64,000 bases of DNA, from contig JALBUN010000050.1 in assembly GCA_025174535.1 (NCBI GenBank), positions 1 through 64,000 on the forward strand, given 5' to 3'. The notes beneath the pieces were generated by a model. It searched no databases. It was not told the origin of the DNA and worked only from the letters and a program-made list of their open reading frames with translations. This document shows, in pieces, positions 23,189 to 33,403 of the stretch. The position numbers and the translations under genes were made by a program. This DNA is from Cantharellus purpuraceus. Lineage: Eukaryota > Basidiomycota > Agaricomycetes > Cantharellales > Hydnaceae. Position 1 is the stretch's first letter, and every line of letters starts with the position of its first letter.

Positions 23189-24589
23189 TGTTTTGGAACC
23201 TGCAAAATTATGGTGTTAGGGCAAACTCTAAATCACCACAATTCCGTGAATGAACAGCTGAGAAGAATATCAAATCCTACTGCAGCACAACTCCAGAAAT
23301 GATTTAACGTTTTACTTTGGTTACAATCCATTGTAATGGTCAATGCAGACGATACACAGGAAGGTAATACATTTCTTAGCAGTAGGGAATGAATAAGACT
23401 TCCAGAGTCTAGAGTTCACAGACGCTTAGGGGTCCGGATATTCCAAAATGAGGGGAATGCACTTAGAGGCTAAAGGAAGTAGGTGGATGAATCCAACCGT
23501 CCAACCAGTGACACTCTGAAGCAGGTAACAGCAATGTGTGAAGTAGTCTAGCAACTGCTTCACACAAGTTCAAGATCCTAATGCTCTGCAAAGGCAGTAC
23601 ACACTAGTAATTTAAACAAGAGCACTAATGGCAGGACTATCGACAGACAATCTCACCCTGTAGATTTGTAGTCACGTGAGGTAGATACTACACTCACGCC
23701 CAAAGCAGGACAATCACTACTTCAAGTGCAATCGAATACAGTTACACAACTGTAAGCGACCCTTGAACTGGACAATCAACAGTTACTGAGATATAGAGGA
23801 TGACACTGTATGTCACTCTAGTCACACTGATGTGCAAATGATGGGGTAGAAATAGTTATTTATTCAGAGGCAGAATGGGCTCCTTTTATATTGTATTTAC
23901 AGGAGCTGACTAATACTACTGGAAACTTCTACCTATTAATAGATGGAAACTACTGGAAGCTAGTGGTATATGTGAGAAGGGGGTGGAAGTTTCCTAGCCA
24001 ATGAGCTGCTTGATTTGCTCTGACTCATGGCATGAGTCATGGATGGAGTCATAGTGTGACTCAGAGCAGGAGTCATAGCATGAGTCATGGCAGGAGTCAT
24101 TGCATGAGTCACCATTACTCAAATAACTCAGTCAATACTTCATTTCCCGGGCTGATTAGCACAGCTATGGGTAGGCACAGCTTCTATTGAACTCTCCACT
24201 GAAAATGGAGTCAGGAGGTGCAGTGGTTGTGAAGATATTGAGGATTTACTGGCAGTGGTGACCAGATTGAGTCGGAGATTGAAATGAGTCATGTGATCGA
24301 AAATGAGTCAGTTGTCCGGGTGACTCCGGCTGACTTTGAGGTTGCTGACATCTGCGAAGGTTTGTGGGTCCATGTGGGTCCTAAAACTCGCCCAGCAGAA
24401 CAATAAGTTTGTAGACTCATTTCTGCATGGAAAATTCCCGAAAAAATATGAAAAAATAGAGAATATTTGAATGGCCCTGAATCAAGAGAAAGCAGCACAT
24501 ATATGCTGATATTTTAAGGCCATGAAGCGAAATTGTACAGTTTCAGGACTTTAAACAAGATCTTTTAAGGGAAAACCAGTTCCCATACA
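23189..24589 (+). mobile_element. LTR-B copy 2 (+), complete solo LTR, 1401 bp
   Basis: TGTTTTGGAACC ... GTTCCCATACA. The best complete LTR-B in the window. It begins inside the COP1 RNase H and ends against the GYP1a integrase. No target duplication is seen, and about 270 bp of GYP1a is missing, so a deletion or LTR-LTR recombination with copy 1 is likely. A run of TGASTCA motifs lies at 24024-24112. Confidence 0.75.
24024..24112. promoter_or_regulatory. Cluster of AP-1/Gcn4-like TGA(C/G)TCA motifs in LTR-B
   Basis: Five exact TGA(C/G)TCA cores and three GGAGTCA near-matches lie within about 90 bp. Two further exact cores lie near 24286 and 24303. This is the core recognised by bZIP factors of the Gcn4/AP-1 class. 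Binding is inferred, not shown. Confidence 0.4.
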
Positions 24590-25017
24590 CTGGACCACCC
24601 ACCCATTGAAGAAACTCTCCGAGAAATACTTAGGTCCTTATGAGGTCATTGCTCACGCAGGCAGAAGGTCCTTCACCCTCTGCCTTCCAGACCATTTCCA
24701 AGCAGTTCATCAGGTCTTCCATATATCAATGCTCAAACCCGCTACTACAAATGAGATCTCCGGTTGCACCCAACCTCCACCTCCCCCGATCATCATTGAA
24801 GGAGAAAACAAATATGAGATATCTGAAATCCTGGACTTGAAGATCAATTGTTGATACAAGTGCAAGCTCCAGTACCTAGTCAAATGGACTGGATATGAAG
24901 GCACTGATGAAGAGTCCTCATGGATCTCCGCGTCTGAACTCCATCACGCATCTGAATCCATGTCTGATTTTCACTCTGCTTATCCAGACAAACCTGGCCC
25001 TCTTATGAATCTTTAAG
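24590..25017 (+). pseudogene. GYP1a integrase C-terminus and chromodomain
   Basis: Resumes the GYP1a pol frame: KKLSEKYLGPYEVIAHAG (integrase C-terminal fold), HQVFHISMLKP, then chromodomain YEISEILDLKI...YKCKLQYLVKWTGYEG...ESSW, ending at TAA 25015-25017. A TGA at 24853 interrupts it. Chromodomains on chromovirus integrases bind modified histone H3 and steer insertion to heterochromatin. Confidence 0.8.
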
Positions 25018-25168
25018 TTCCATTACTAATGCTAATTCTATTATTTCGCATTGTCATTTTATTACAAGTCACAAGGGAAATTACAAGTCTCCCCAAAAAC
25101 CTCCAAAGGAATCACTCCACCTGATTTTTCTCCCCTCTGAAATTTATAATCAAAATCATTTCCATTTT

Positions 25169-26704
25169 TTATACATTGCATTTCCTTTTCCCCTTCCCCT
25201 TGTCTACCTCAGGCTCCGTCTCCGACTCATCATCACTCTCTACATCCGACACCCAATCTTTCTCATCCCCCATGTCCGAATCCTCGTCCAAAGGGGCCAT
25301 GAACTTCTGCAGCTGACGTAACTCAGCCATCCGCCGACCCTCCAGAACCTCCTCCCGTTTCATTGTCTTCACCAAGTCCACTAGCAACCCCTCCGTCCAC
25401 CGGAGGTGCTCCAACTGCAGGTTAACCAGCCGGATAAGCTGGCCCATGGTACTATTGGGCGCAGAGATGCGCCCCGTACCTGCACTGGTCGTTGCCCCTT
25501 CCGATCCGACACCGCTACCCCCGGCTGCCACAGCACCTGTCTCTGTCTGCCACTTTTTGGTCAGATGACCTTCTGATTCTTTCTCTGCCCCTCCTTGTAC
25601 CACTAGTCGGGGCTTGACACTCCAACTCCAGGGATCGAACTTTCCATCGACCCTACACCCTCCTTTCTGACCCCGACAATGATCGCAGGACCAAAGGCAG
25701 CGAGTTGGGCCGGTAGGCCACACACTCCACACCCACATCATGACACAAGTCGCAAATTACACCAGGCCTGCCGAATGGCTCTGTCGGAGCCAGAGCCTTG
25801 GGTGGTCCGCTCCTTCTTGACGCAGCCTCCAAGTGTTCCCTCTCCTCCTCCTTGTCCTGCTGTTCCACTGCCACCTTCTCCATCTCATGCTTGTGAAGCT
25901 GGATCGCCAACCTAGCGACATGCAGCTCCTTCTTATGGGTTGCCAACACACAACTCTCCGCCTTGCACCATATGACCCTCCGATCTGCCTCCTGCTTCTC
26001 CGTATCAGCACTCGGGTACGCCTTCAATGAAAAGACCGTGATGTTGAGATTCTTCTTGGTGGTAGCAGCATAAAGCTCCACTCTTTTGCGAGCCTCGACC
26101 GTGGCTACCCAAGCCATCTCCTCAGAACAATTCAAGGTTGGATCCAGCTCCACATCCGTCCTGACATCCACACCTGCCTCAGGCTCTGCATTTGCATCGA
26201 GCTCCATATTAGCATTGGGATCCGCTTCCACCTCCACCCTCTCCACCTCCACTGCTTCATCTTCCTCAGCTGCACCCACTGCAAATAACAGCCATGACTG
26301 CAGATGTAACGGCAAGTTCCCCATAAGGACTGTTGTCGGACAGGTTGACTCTGTCTGCATAATGGAGACAATGGCGACCTCAGGGGTCCCTGCCCATATT
26401 GGCACACTCGGACTTCCTGGGTGACTGGTTGCCCCGGTCACCTCCTCCTCTACCTCCATGGTGGCTTCTAGCTCATGCGCCTGCTCCTCCACTTCCTTCA
26501 GTCTCAAGGCCTCCATTGTGGCCACAAGTTCCTTGACCGTGTGGGCCCTCTTGGCTTTCGCTTCCTTCCTTCTCCATTCCGCCGCCGCCACCTCCTTCTG
26601 TCTCCGCTCCTCCTCCTCTTTCCATCTCTGCTCCTCTCCTTCTGTTGGGCCAAGAGCAACTGCTCAAGCTCAGCCACACTCATGCTTGCCAAAGGGTTTG
26701 ACAT
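25169..26704 (-). pseudogene. GYP1a antisense gene: coiled-coil protein with Zn2Cys6-like cluster (frameshifted)
   Basis: Starts MSNPLASMSVAELEQLL at 26704 on the minus strand, with a TATATAAAA box about 30 bp upstream (near 26733-26742). A frame change follows in the Glu/Arg/Lys-rich coiled coil, then 25653-26591 (VEEQAHELEATMEVEEEV, ELDANAEPEAG, ICDLCHDVGVEC) and, after another shift, 25169-25741 (VNLQLEHLRWTEGLLVDLV, ending GKGKRKCNV). It lies between the chromodomain and the 3' LTR and converges on pol. See the GYP1c copy at 55111-56810 for the domain description. Confidence 0.7.
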
Positions 26705-26845
26705 CGTTGGGGATAAGGCCTCAATCAGGCCCCTCCTTTTATATGTCTCCAGACCCCCAGTATAACTCCGACTGCACCCAACCGTCTCACCTATTCAATC
26801 TACAGACATGAGGCCTCAGGGGCTTGGCCTTAAATGGAGAGATAC

Positions 26846-27354
26846 TGTTATGACTATATTCATTAACGCCCAGATCCCCATCCGATCCACTCAGATCCCC
26901 ACGCGTATGAAATCTATACTCCATTTGGAAACCATCACATCTCCATTTACCTGTCCGATTGTAACCACCGATTCCACCCATCCATCTCCAGTTCCGATTG
27001 ATGCATCAGCATCACCATAGAAACCTGGACATCCATCCCCATTGGACTTGAACATACTCATGTAAGGCCATTGGCCTCGGAGACCCATCCCTGGAGTAAT
27101 TATTATTAGATTTCAAATATGTATTTAAGTTGCCCGACTGGGGACTTCATTCCCCAGTTCAAATATCAAATCACGCCTAGTTCCTAAGTCTGATCCTAAC
27201 TCTCTAAGTCATACTCCATCTCCAAAATCTTGGACACTGGTATTAGTGAAGGCGCAGCACATAAGCTGAAGCCATGACATACCCGACTCCTTCTCTGACT
27301 CCAACCGAACCTCCAACCCAATCTCCAACCACCAATCGGACCTAGTGCATAACA
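26846..27354 (+). repeat. GYP1a 3' LTR
   Basis: TGTTATGACTATATTC ... GTGCATAACA, 509 bp, followed by TSD ATCTT. It holds the CAGTTCAAATAT presumed RNA start (27155-27166). Confidence 0.9.
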
Positions 27355-29242
27355 ATCTTGGACGTTGAAAGAGTTTGGGAAGTATTTTGACACATGGAGG
27401 TGGCTTAACATGCCCATGGAGCTCGGCGTATTTTTGATAGTCCTCTGTGTCCAGAGACCAGTGTGACGTATTATTAGAAGAGATGTTGGAGAGGGGAATA
27501 GAATTGGAAGCCATGTGAATGATGATGAAAGGATCGGTGTGAATAGAAGGCTGATAATGATCGATGGCAATGAAACACGAGTGACGATCGATGGCTAGAA
27601 TTAGAGACTGAGGTGGAGAGGGAGTTGCAGCACTATTTAAAAGTTTGATACAAAAAGACACTGGCGGAGTTGGACTGTCAGAGTGGTTTAATATATGTCC
27701 TCGATGTGTCCTGGCTCATCAGCGCCCTCACTAATACCAGTGTCCAAGATTTTGGGGACAGAGTATGACTTAGATAGTTAGGATCAGACTTAGTAGCTAG
27801 GTGTGATTCGATATTTGAACTGAGGAATGAAGTCCCCAGTTGGGCAACTTAAATACATATTTGAAATCTAATAATAATTACTCCAGTGATGGGTCTCTGA
27901 GGCCGATGGCCTTACGTGAATATGTCCAAGTCTGATGGGGATGGATGTCTGGGTTTCTATGGTGATGCTGATGCATCAATTGGAACTGGAGGCAGATGAG
28001 TGAAATCGGTGGTGACAATCAGACAGATAAATGGAGACGTGATGGTTTCCAAATGGAGTATAGATTTCATGTGTGCAGGGATCTGAGTGGATCAGACAGG
28101 GATCTGGGTGTTAATGAATATAGTCATAACATACTTCCAAAACTCTTTCAACATCCAAGATCCCCACCATGTCTCTCTTATGCCATTGGTGAACCCATAT
28201 TCTTTCACAATTCCATTGAACCATATACATTCCTCAGCATTTTGCCTCTATATTGTAACACAGATAGAAGAGTCAAATGTGAGGTAGAGTTTCAGTCGCC
28301 ATCGCCAACCTATCCTCCCACTTCAATCCAACTCAGTTTACATCATGTCAGGCAAAGGGACCAAATACCCTTGGAACAGGATACCATATGGAGATAGATC
28401 ACTAAGACAATAAGGAGTATTTGTTGTGGATGCTGACTGAAGTCCTCATGTGACTCAGGGTCAATTTACCTTTGGAGCCAGAGGGAAGATGGTATTGGTG
28501 GACGTTTCTATTGTTCTTTTATATGACTCACCCCTTTTTCATCTTTTTAATTCATTCATACATGACTTACTCATCCTTGTTCTATTTTTGGTTCTTTTTA
28601 TTACTCATCACCTCCTATTTTTACAAAGATTACCCCTATCTGTTGCTTCCTTTCTCCATGATTTCCCCATTAGTAGTTCAACTTCACACATTTCATCAGC
28701 TGGCTTGATCAGCATTTCTTGCATCATATCACATCATTTGCTCCTGATATTGTGTTGTTGTGCCCTGGGATTTGTATATCAAAGGGTGCTAGTTTTCACC
28801 TTTTGAATCAAGAAACAAGTTTTTCAGCCAATGCTCTAAAGTCAAATTCCACGCTCTAAGTCTATGCTCTACACCCTACATCACAATCCATCAGCTCTAC
28901 ACTGAGGTAAAGCACCTTGGTTCAACAATCAACCATCTTGACCATCCTTTTTGCTCCCCATCATCCTCCAGTCACAGAGCACTATAAATCAGCTCAACAG
29001 CACCCTCTTCATTTGCCCTCACCAGACACAGAGCACTATTACACTTACCCATTACTCAGTGCTACCCCTCAGCCTGACTGTTCTTTGGCATGCTGAACAA
29101 CTGCATTACACACCATCTGTTTGCTAGGACCATTGTGTGCAGGCCTATAGGATCTATTCCATAAGCGAATCAACAACAGTCAATAAACTATAATGTGCAC
29201 AAGAAACTCGTGCTCACCTCAGTGAACAGAAGATTCACTGAG

Positions 29243-29467
29243 GTGACCTTACATGAATATGTCTGAGTTTGACAGGGATGGATGTCCAGGTTCCTATGGT
29301 GATGCTGATGCATCAATTGGAACTGGAGATGGATGAGTGAGATCAATGGTGACAATTAGACAGACTGATGGAGATGTGACAGTTTCCAAATGGAGTATAG
29401 ATTTCATATGTGTGGGATCTGGGTGGATCAGATGGGGATCTGGGCGCTAATGAATATAGTCATAACA
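29243..29467 (-). repeat. GYP1 LTR fragment (-)
   Basis: The last ~225 bp of an inverted GYP1 LTR (CCTTACATGAATATGTC ... AGTCATAACA), truncated on the left where it joins COP3 LTR sequence. Confidence 0.75.
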
Positions 29468-30338
29468 GGAATGCACTTAGAGGCTAGAGGAAGTAGGTGG
29501 ATGAATCTGACTGTCCAACCAGTGACACTCTGAAGCAGGTAACAGTGATGTGTGAAGTAGTCTGGCAACTGCTTCACATGAGTTCAAGATTCTAATGCTC
29601 TGCAAAGGCAGTACACACTAGCAACTTAAACAAGAGCACTAATGGCAGGACTATTGACAGACAATCTCACCCTGTAGATTTGTAGTCATGTGAGGCAGAT
29701 ATTGGACAATCAACAGTTACTGAGATATAGAGGATGACACTGTATGTCACTCTAGTCACACTGATGTGCAAATGATGGGGTAGAATGGTTTCTATTCAGA
29801 GGCAAAATGGCCTCCTTATATACTGTATCTACAAGAGCTGACTAATCCTCCTACCTATTAATAGATATGAGTCATGGTGGGGGTCATAGCCTGAGTCACC
29901 ATTACTCAAATAACTCAGGCAATACTCGTTCCCAGGCTGATCAGCACAGCTATGAGTAGGCACCTTCAATTGAACTCCACCAAAAATGGACTCAGGAGGA
30001 GCTGTGGTTGCCAAGATATTAAGCATTTACTGGCAGTGGTGATCAGATTGGGTTGGAGATTGAAATGAGTCAGTAGATCAGGTGACTCTGCTGACATCTG
30101 CAAAGTTTTGTGGGTCCATGTGGGTCCAAAACTTCACCCAGCAGGGCAATAAATTTGTGAACCTATTTCTGCATGGAAAATTCCTGAAAAAAATATGAAA
30201 AAATAGAGAATATTTGAATGACCCTAAATCAAGAGAAAGCAGTGTGTATATGCTGATATTTTAATGTCATGAAGTGAAAATATACAATTTCAGGACTGTA
30301 AACAGGATCTTTTTTCAGGGAAAACCAGTTCCCATACA
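29468..30338 (+). mobile_element. LTR-B copy 4 (+), 5' truncated
   Basis: Aligns with LTR-B copy 2 from GGAATGCACTTAGAGGC onward, with internal deletions, and ends GTTCCCATACA at 30338. Confidence 0.7.
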
Positions 30339-30387
30339 CTCAAGTTCTATCCCTGAGGTCATCAGGCTCACAATGTTTATTTGTCTG
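30339..30387. other. Unassigned DNA left of COP2
   Basis: 49 bp joined across COP2 to 36614-36735. This is the target DNA of COP2; it ends in the TSD GTCTG (30383-30387). No motif recognised. Confidence 0.4.
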
Positions 30388-30624
30388 TGTTGAGGCAACG
30401 GCGCTAGTAAGCTAGAATGCATGTGACTCACACCAGCTATACAGGCATGACCGACTCATGTAACACCTCAGTGTTCTTACCAGACACTGAGGTGAGCATC
30501 CATTCTCAATTTGTTTCACATTCACTTACAGTAGCATAGTATCTCCATAGGTACTATCCAATATTATTCCTGAGTGTTCTTACCAGACACTGAGTATCTC
30601 CATAGCCATGTGATTACTTTTACA
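30388..30624 (+). repeat. COP2 5' LTR
   Basis: TGTTGAGGCAACGG ... GATTACTTTTACA. It carries the stem CCTCAGTG/CACTGAGG (30466-30473, 30485-30492) and a second copy of GAGTGTTCTTACCAGACACT near 30572. Confidence 0.92.
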
Positions 30625-30638
30625 GGTTATGGGCCCTG
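30625..30638 (+). promoter_or_regulatory. COP2 primer binding site (half initiator tRNA-Met)
   Basis: GGTTATGGGCCCTG is immediately after the LTR and complementary to the internal (anticodon) part of initiator tRNA-Met. The presumed gag ATG (30629) lies inside it. Confidence 0.75.
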
Positions 30639-31680
30639 CTGATAACAACAACGGAGCAAAAGGTTTTGTGGTTCCCAAGCTTGCCTGGGATGGGTCAAAC
30701 TGGGTCACATGGAAAACCCAGATGCTAGCTACACTCGGGTCAAATAAAGGGGTGATGCGACACCTGAATGGCACGGTTAGAGTGCCAGACCCGCTCCCAG
30801 CATATGATGATGACACCGTTGTCTCTGAATCGGATGAGGAAGCCTATGAAAAGGCTGAGAGATGTTGGGACAACTATTATCAGCGCGAAGCACTGATAAA
30901 AGCGCAGATTTATACAACAATTCCAGACGCACTCTTGATAGAGGTCAGGAAGTTGGCAACTGCAAAGGATCTCTGGAGTGCAGTATGCGCCAAACATGAG
31001 AACACGTCACTCACAGTCAAAGTGGACATACGCCGCCGCATGTACGAAATGAAGTGCAAAGACGACTCCAATGTATGCATACACCTGGAAACATTGATGC
31101 GTATGCAGGAACAGCTTGCGGGAATGGAAGCAGATCTTACGGATGATGAACTCATCACTCTAATCCTCAGATCACTCCCAAAATCATACCGAGCACTCAT
31201 CAATGCAATATCACTGTCAGCAAGACATGCTCAGATCAAAATGAAGCCTGAGGCCATCATCAGAAGCTTGCTTGAGGAATTTATAGGCTGAAAATAGAAG
31301 AGTGCCAACTGAAGGCTTCAGAGAGCACTCTCACTGCGGCCAAAGGTCGTGGGAAAGGTTGCAGGAAAGGAGGCAACTCACAGTCCAAGAAGGCAGACAT
31401 AGAGTGCTGGAAATGCGGTAAGATGGGTCACATGAATGCAGATTGCAAAGAAAAGGGGAAGAAAAGGCAGGATGATGACAAAAAGAAGGACTCATCTAAC
31501 ATTGCTACTGAGGCCAATGAGTGGGCATTCACAACAATACTTGCTGGTCACACAACACCCCAGGAAGCCAGTCTGCGAACAGGCTCCGAAATCAATGTAT
31601 ATGACTCTGGAGCAATGTCTCACATGTCCCCTGATCAACACCGCTTCACCAAATTCAAGGAAATAACACCTTACCCATAG
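30629..31680 (+). pseudogene. COP2 gag and protease
   Basis: Frame 30629-31291 begins MGPADNNNGAKGF in the primer site; the next Met is 29 residues in, past conserved sequence. A UBN2-type gag follows (LAWDGSNWVTWKTQML, LWSAVCAKHENTS, LILRSLPKSYRALI). A stop near 31289 with a frame change leads to the CCHC knuckle CWKCGKMGHMNADC (about 31408-31449) and the protease motif VYDSGAMSHMSP (about 31597). Gag forms the particle and the DSG protease cleaves the polyprotein. Confidence 0.8.
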
Positions 31681-33403
31681 CTGCTGCTGACAAGACAACA
31701 TTCAATGCTACCGATGTTGGAGACATGAGAATAGCGATCCCGAACAACAAGCGTACTAACTACATAATGGTCAAGGATGTACTATACTGTAAAGACCTGG
31801 CTTTTACACTGATATCACTCACCAAGTGTGACAGGGCTGGTTTCATGGTCCTACTCCACAACAAACATTGCACAATCTGCGATCAGAAGGGCACCACTGT
31901 AGGCAGGATCCCGCTCATCAGAGGTCTATACAGAGTTGATCACAACAGACTCACTGAATCTGCAAACTCAGTGTGTAAGGCCCTATCCATAGACACCTTA
32001 CACCGCCAGCTGGGTCACATCTCACCACACTACATAAAGGAGCTGGTAGTGAAAGGTATCATTACCAGTATAGAGGTAGACAAGTGGAGCGTACCCACCT
32101 TTTGCACCTCATGTGCAAAGGGAAAGGCAACCCGGAAGGCCGTCCCAAAGGCACGGTCAGGACCACGATCCACCAAGTTTGGTGAGAAGATGCACATGGA
32201 TGTCTGGGGACCTACCACCCCTAGAGGTTATGATGGACATGAGTATTTTATCATGTTCACAGATGACCACACATGCTGGAGCCACGTGGATGCAATGAAA
32301 AAGAAAAGTGATACTCTTACCTGCTACCGGCATTATGAAGCGTGGGCAGAGACACAGCACAATGCTAGGCTGCGCCAGCTTCAAAGTGATCAAGGGGGAG
32401 AATATCTATCTGAGGAATTCAATCAGCATCTGAAGTAAAAAGGCACAATCCAAAGCCTTACCGTGCATGACACACCTGAGCAAAATGGTGTAGCGGAGAG
32501 GCTGAACCGCATGCTAATAGAACATGCTCGCGCAATGCACTACGCAGCAGACCTCCCCAAGTTTCTCTGGATGGAATCTGTTCAGCACGCAGTCTGGCTC
32601 AAGAATCAAACGACAACTTACCAACTAGATGGCAAGACACTGTTTGAGATGATGCTCAATGCGAAGCCTGATCTCATCGACTTACTGGAATGGGGTGCGA
32701 AGGTATGGGTGCTGAAAGAGGACTGAGGGAAGCTAGATGCGAAGGCAGATGAGGGGTGGTGGGTTGGATATAGCAGAGACAGTAAAGCTCACCAAGTTTA
32801 CTGGCCTGGAAAGCAACATGTGACAAACGAGCACAACATCTCATTTGACAACACGGTAGCCATACTCCCAGGTGATGTGTCAGCTGAAAATGACTGCAGG
32901 ATCCCCAGGCGTGACCAAGCCAATGCTCCTGACCCAAAGGAGGAAGAGGATAACTCACCTGAGGCCCAGGATTGCGAGAAGCAAAAACAACCCACCCTGC
33001 AGCCTCCCCAAACACCATGCATCGACCTGCTTGCAGGTTTTGAACCACCTGACCCCACAAGAGAACCCCAGCAAGAGGGACGTGGTCAGAGGCTAAGAAA
33101 ACCGTCAGCATATGTGCACAATATCGCATGAGGGCAGGGAACGAGCACTGGCCGCGATAACACACCTATATACCCAAGGGGTATGCAAATTCCCCCCCAA
33201 CGCCCAGATCCCCCCACCAGCACCACTGCATTGGTAACTCACCAGGCACTTGCTCTTCTCACCCTCGCTGACCCAGAGGATGGAGACGTCAAGCTTGAGG
33301 GGGAGTTGTCATCACAAGTGAAGCTAGCGATGGTAGGTGCCAGAACTGTGGGAACTGACCCTGAAACAGTCGCAGAGGCTAGAAAACTTGATGACTGGCC
33401 CGC
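31681..33403 (+). pseudogene. COP2 integrase region of pol
   Basis: Frame 31725-32438 contains the end of protease (DVLYCKDLAFTLISL), GAG-pre-integrase HRQLGHISP, CTSCAKGKATRK and the core motifs MDVWGPTTP and SDQGGEYLSEEF. After a TAA at 32436 the core continues (HDTPEQNGVAERLNRM, third catalytic residue in AERLN). A TGA at 32724 is followed by the integrase tail and an acidic, proline-rich spacer (32820-33131) leading to the RT start (LDDWPA), where LTR-F3 interrupts. Confidence 0.8.

Larger units (their letters stand above)
12313..27354 (+). mobile_element. GYP1a: Ty3/gypsy chromovirus (+), degraded, containing LTR-B/COP1/LTR-B
   Basis: LTRs 12313-12837 and 26846-27354, TSD ATCTT. Order: self-priming site, gag, protease, RT, RNase H, integrase, chromodomain (sense), then a convergent antisense gene, then the 3' LTR. 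A solo GYP1 LTR sits at 14483-14950 and a 7.3-kb block (17262-24589) splits integrase. Compared with GYP1c, about 200 bp before RT and about 270 bp of the integrase C-terminus are missing. Its CpGs are strongly depleted, marking it as older than GYP1c. Confidence 0.85.
11246..27721 (-). mobile_element. LTR-F copy 2 (-), split by GYP1a
   Basis: On the + strand it begins TGTTGGTTCACTTATGG (11246) and ends CTGGCTCATCA (27721). A 4-bp target duplication is GTGC (11242-11245) versus GCGC (27722-27725), the mismatch being a CpG transition. GYP1a is inserted with TSD ATCTT (12308-12312 and 27355-27359). The LTR-F small ORF starts at 27514 on the minus strand and is interrupted by GYP1a. Confidence 0.8.
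11124..28131 (-). mobile_element. Solo GYP1 LTR (-), split by LTR-F2
   Basis: The left part is 11124-11245 (TGTTACGCACTAGGTCCG) and the right part 27722-28131 (ends AGTCATAACA). TSD TACTT on both sides. LTR-F2 entered at GTGC/GCGC (11242-11245 and 27722-27725). Confidence 0.8.
10811..29175 (+). mobile_element. LTR-F copy 1 (+), split by nested insertions
   Basis: The left part is 10811-11123 (starts TGATGAGCCAGGATGC). The right part is 28132-29175 (ends GCGAATCAACA). The break is an inserted solo GYP1 LTR with TSD TACTT (11119-11123 and 28132-28136). The N-terminus of the LTR-F small ORF starts at ATG 10990 and its C-terminal part lies in 28137-28440. No duplication was found at the outer ends (GTGG versus ACAG), consistent with a deletion on the right. 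Confidence 0.7.
8568..29242 (-). mobile_element. COP3: Ty1/copia retrotransposon (-), degraded, outermost member of nest 1
   Basis: The 3' LTR lies at about 8568-8770 (minus-strand start TGTTGAAGG at 8770) and the polypurine tract TTGAGGGGGAG at 8771-8781. The coding remnant is 8778-10810. At 10811 it is broken by LTR-F1. A fragment of the same LTR, including its CCTCAGTGAA hairpin, reappears at 29176-29242 on the far side, so the intervening gag and protease region has been lost. Its LTR is a relative of the COP2 LTR. Confidence 0.65.

Noticed and set aside
17262..24589. One complete LTR-B retrotransposon with COP1 as its internal region
   Set aside because: COP1 has its own 200-bp LTR (confirmed by a solo copy with TSD at 63298-63467) directly before the primer site, and the left LTR-B is truncated.
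24853..24855. Selenocysteine or general UGA recoding to explain the many UGA stops
   Set aside because: Most UGAs differ between copies and fit CpG deamination of CGA; only the shared RT UGA (52349) is kept as an open question.
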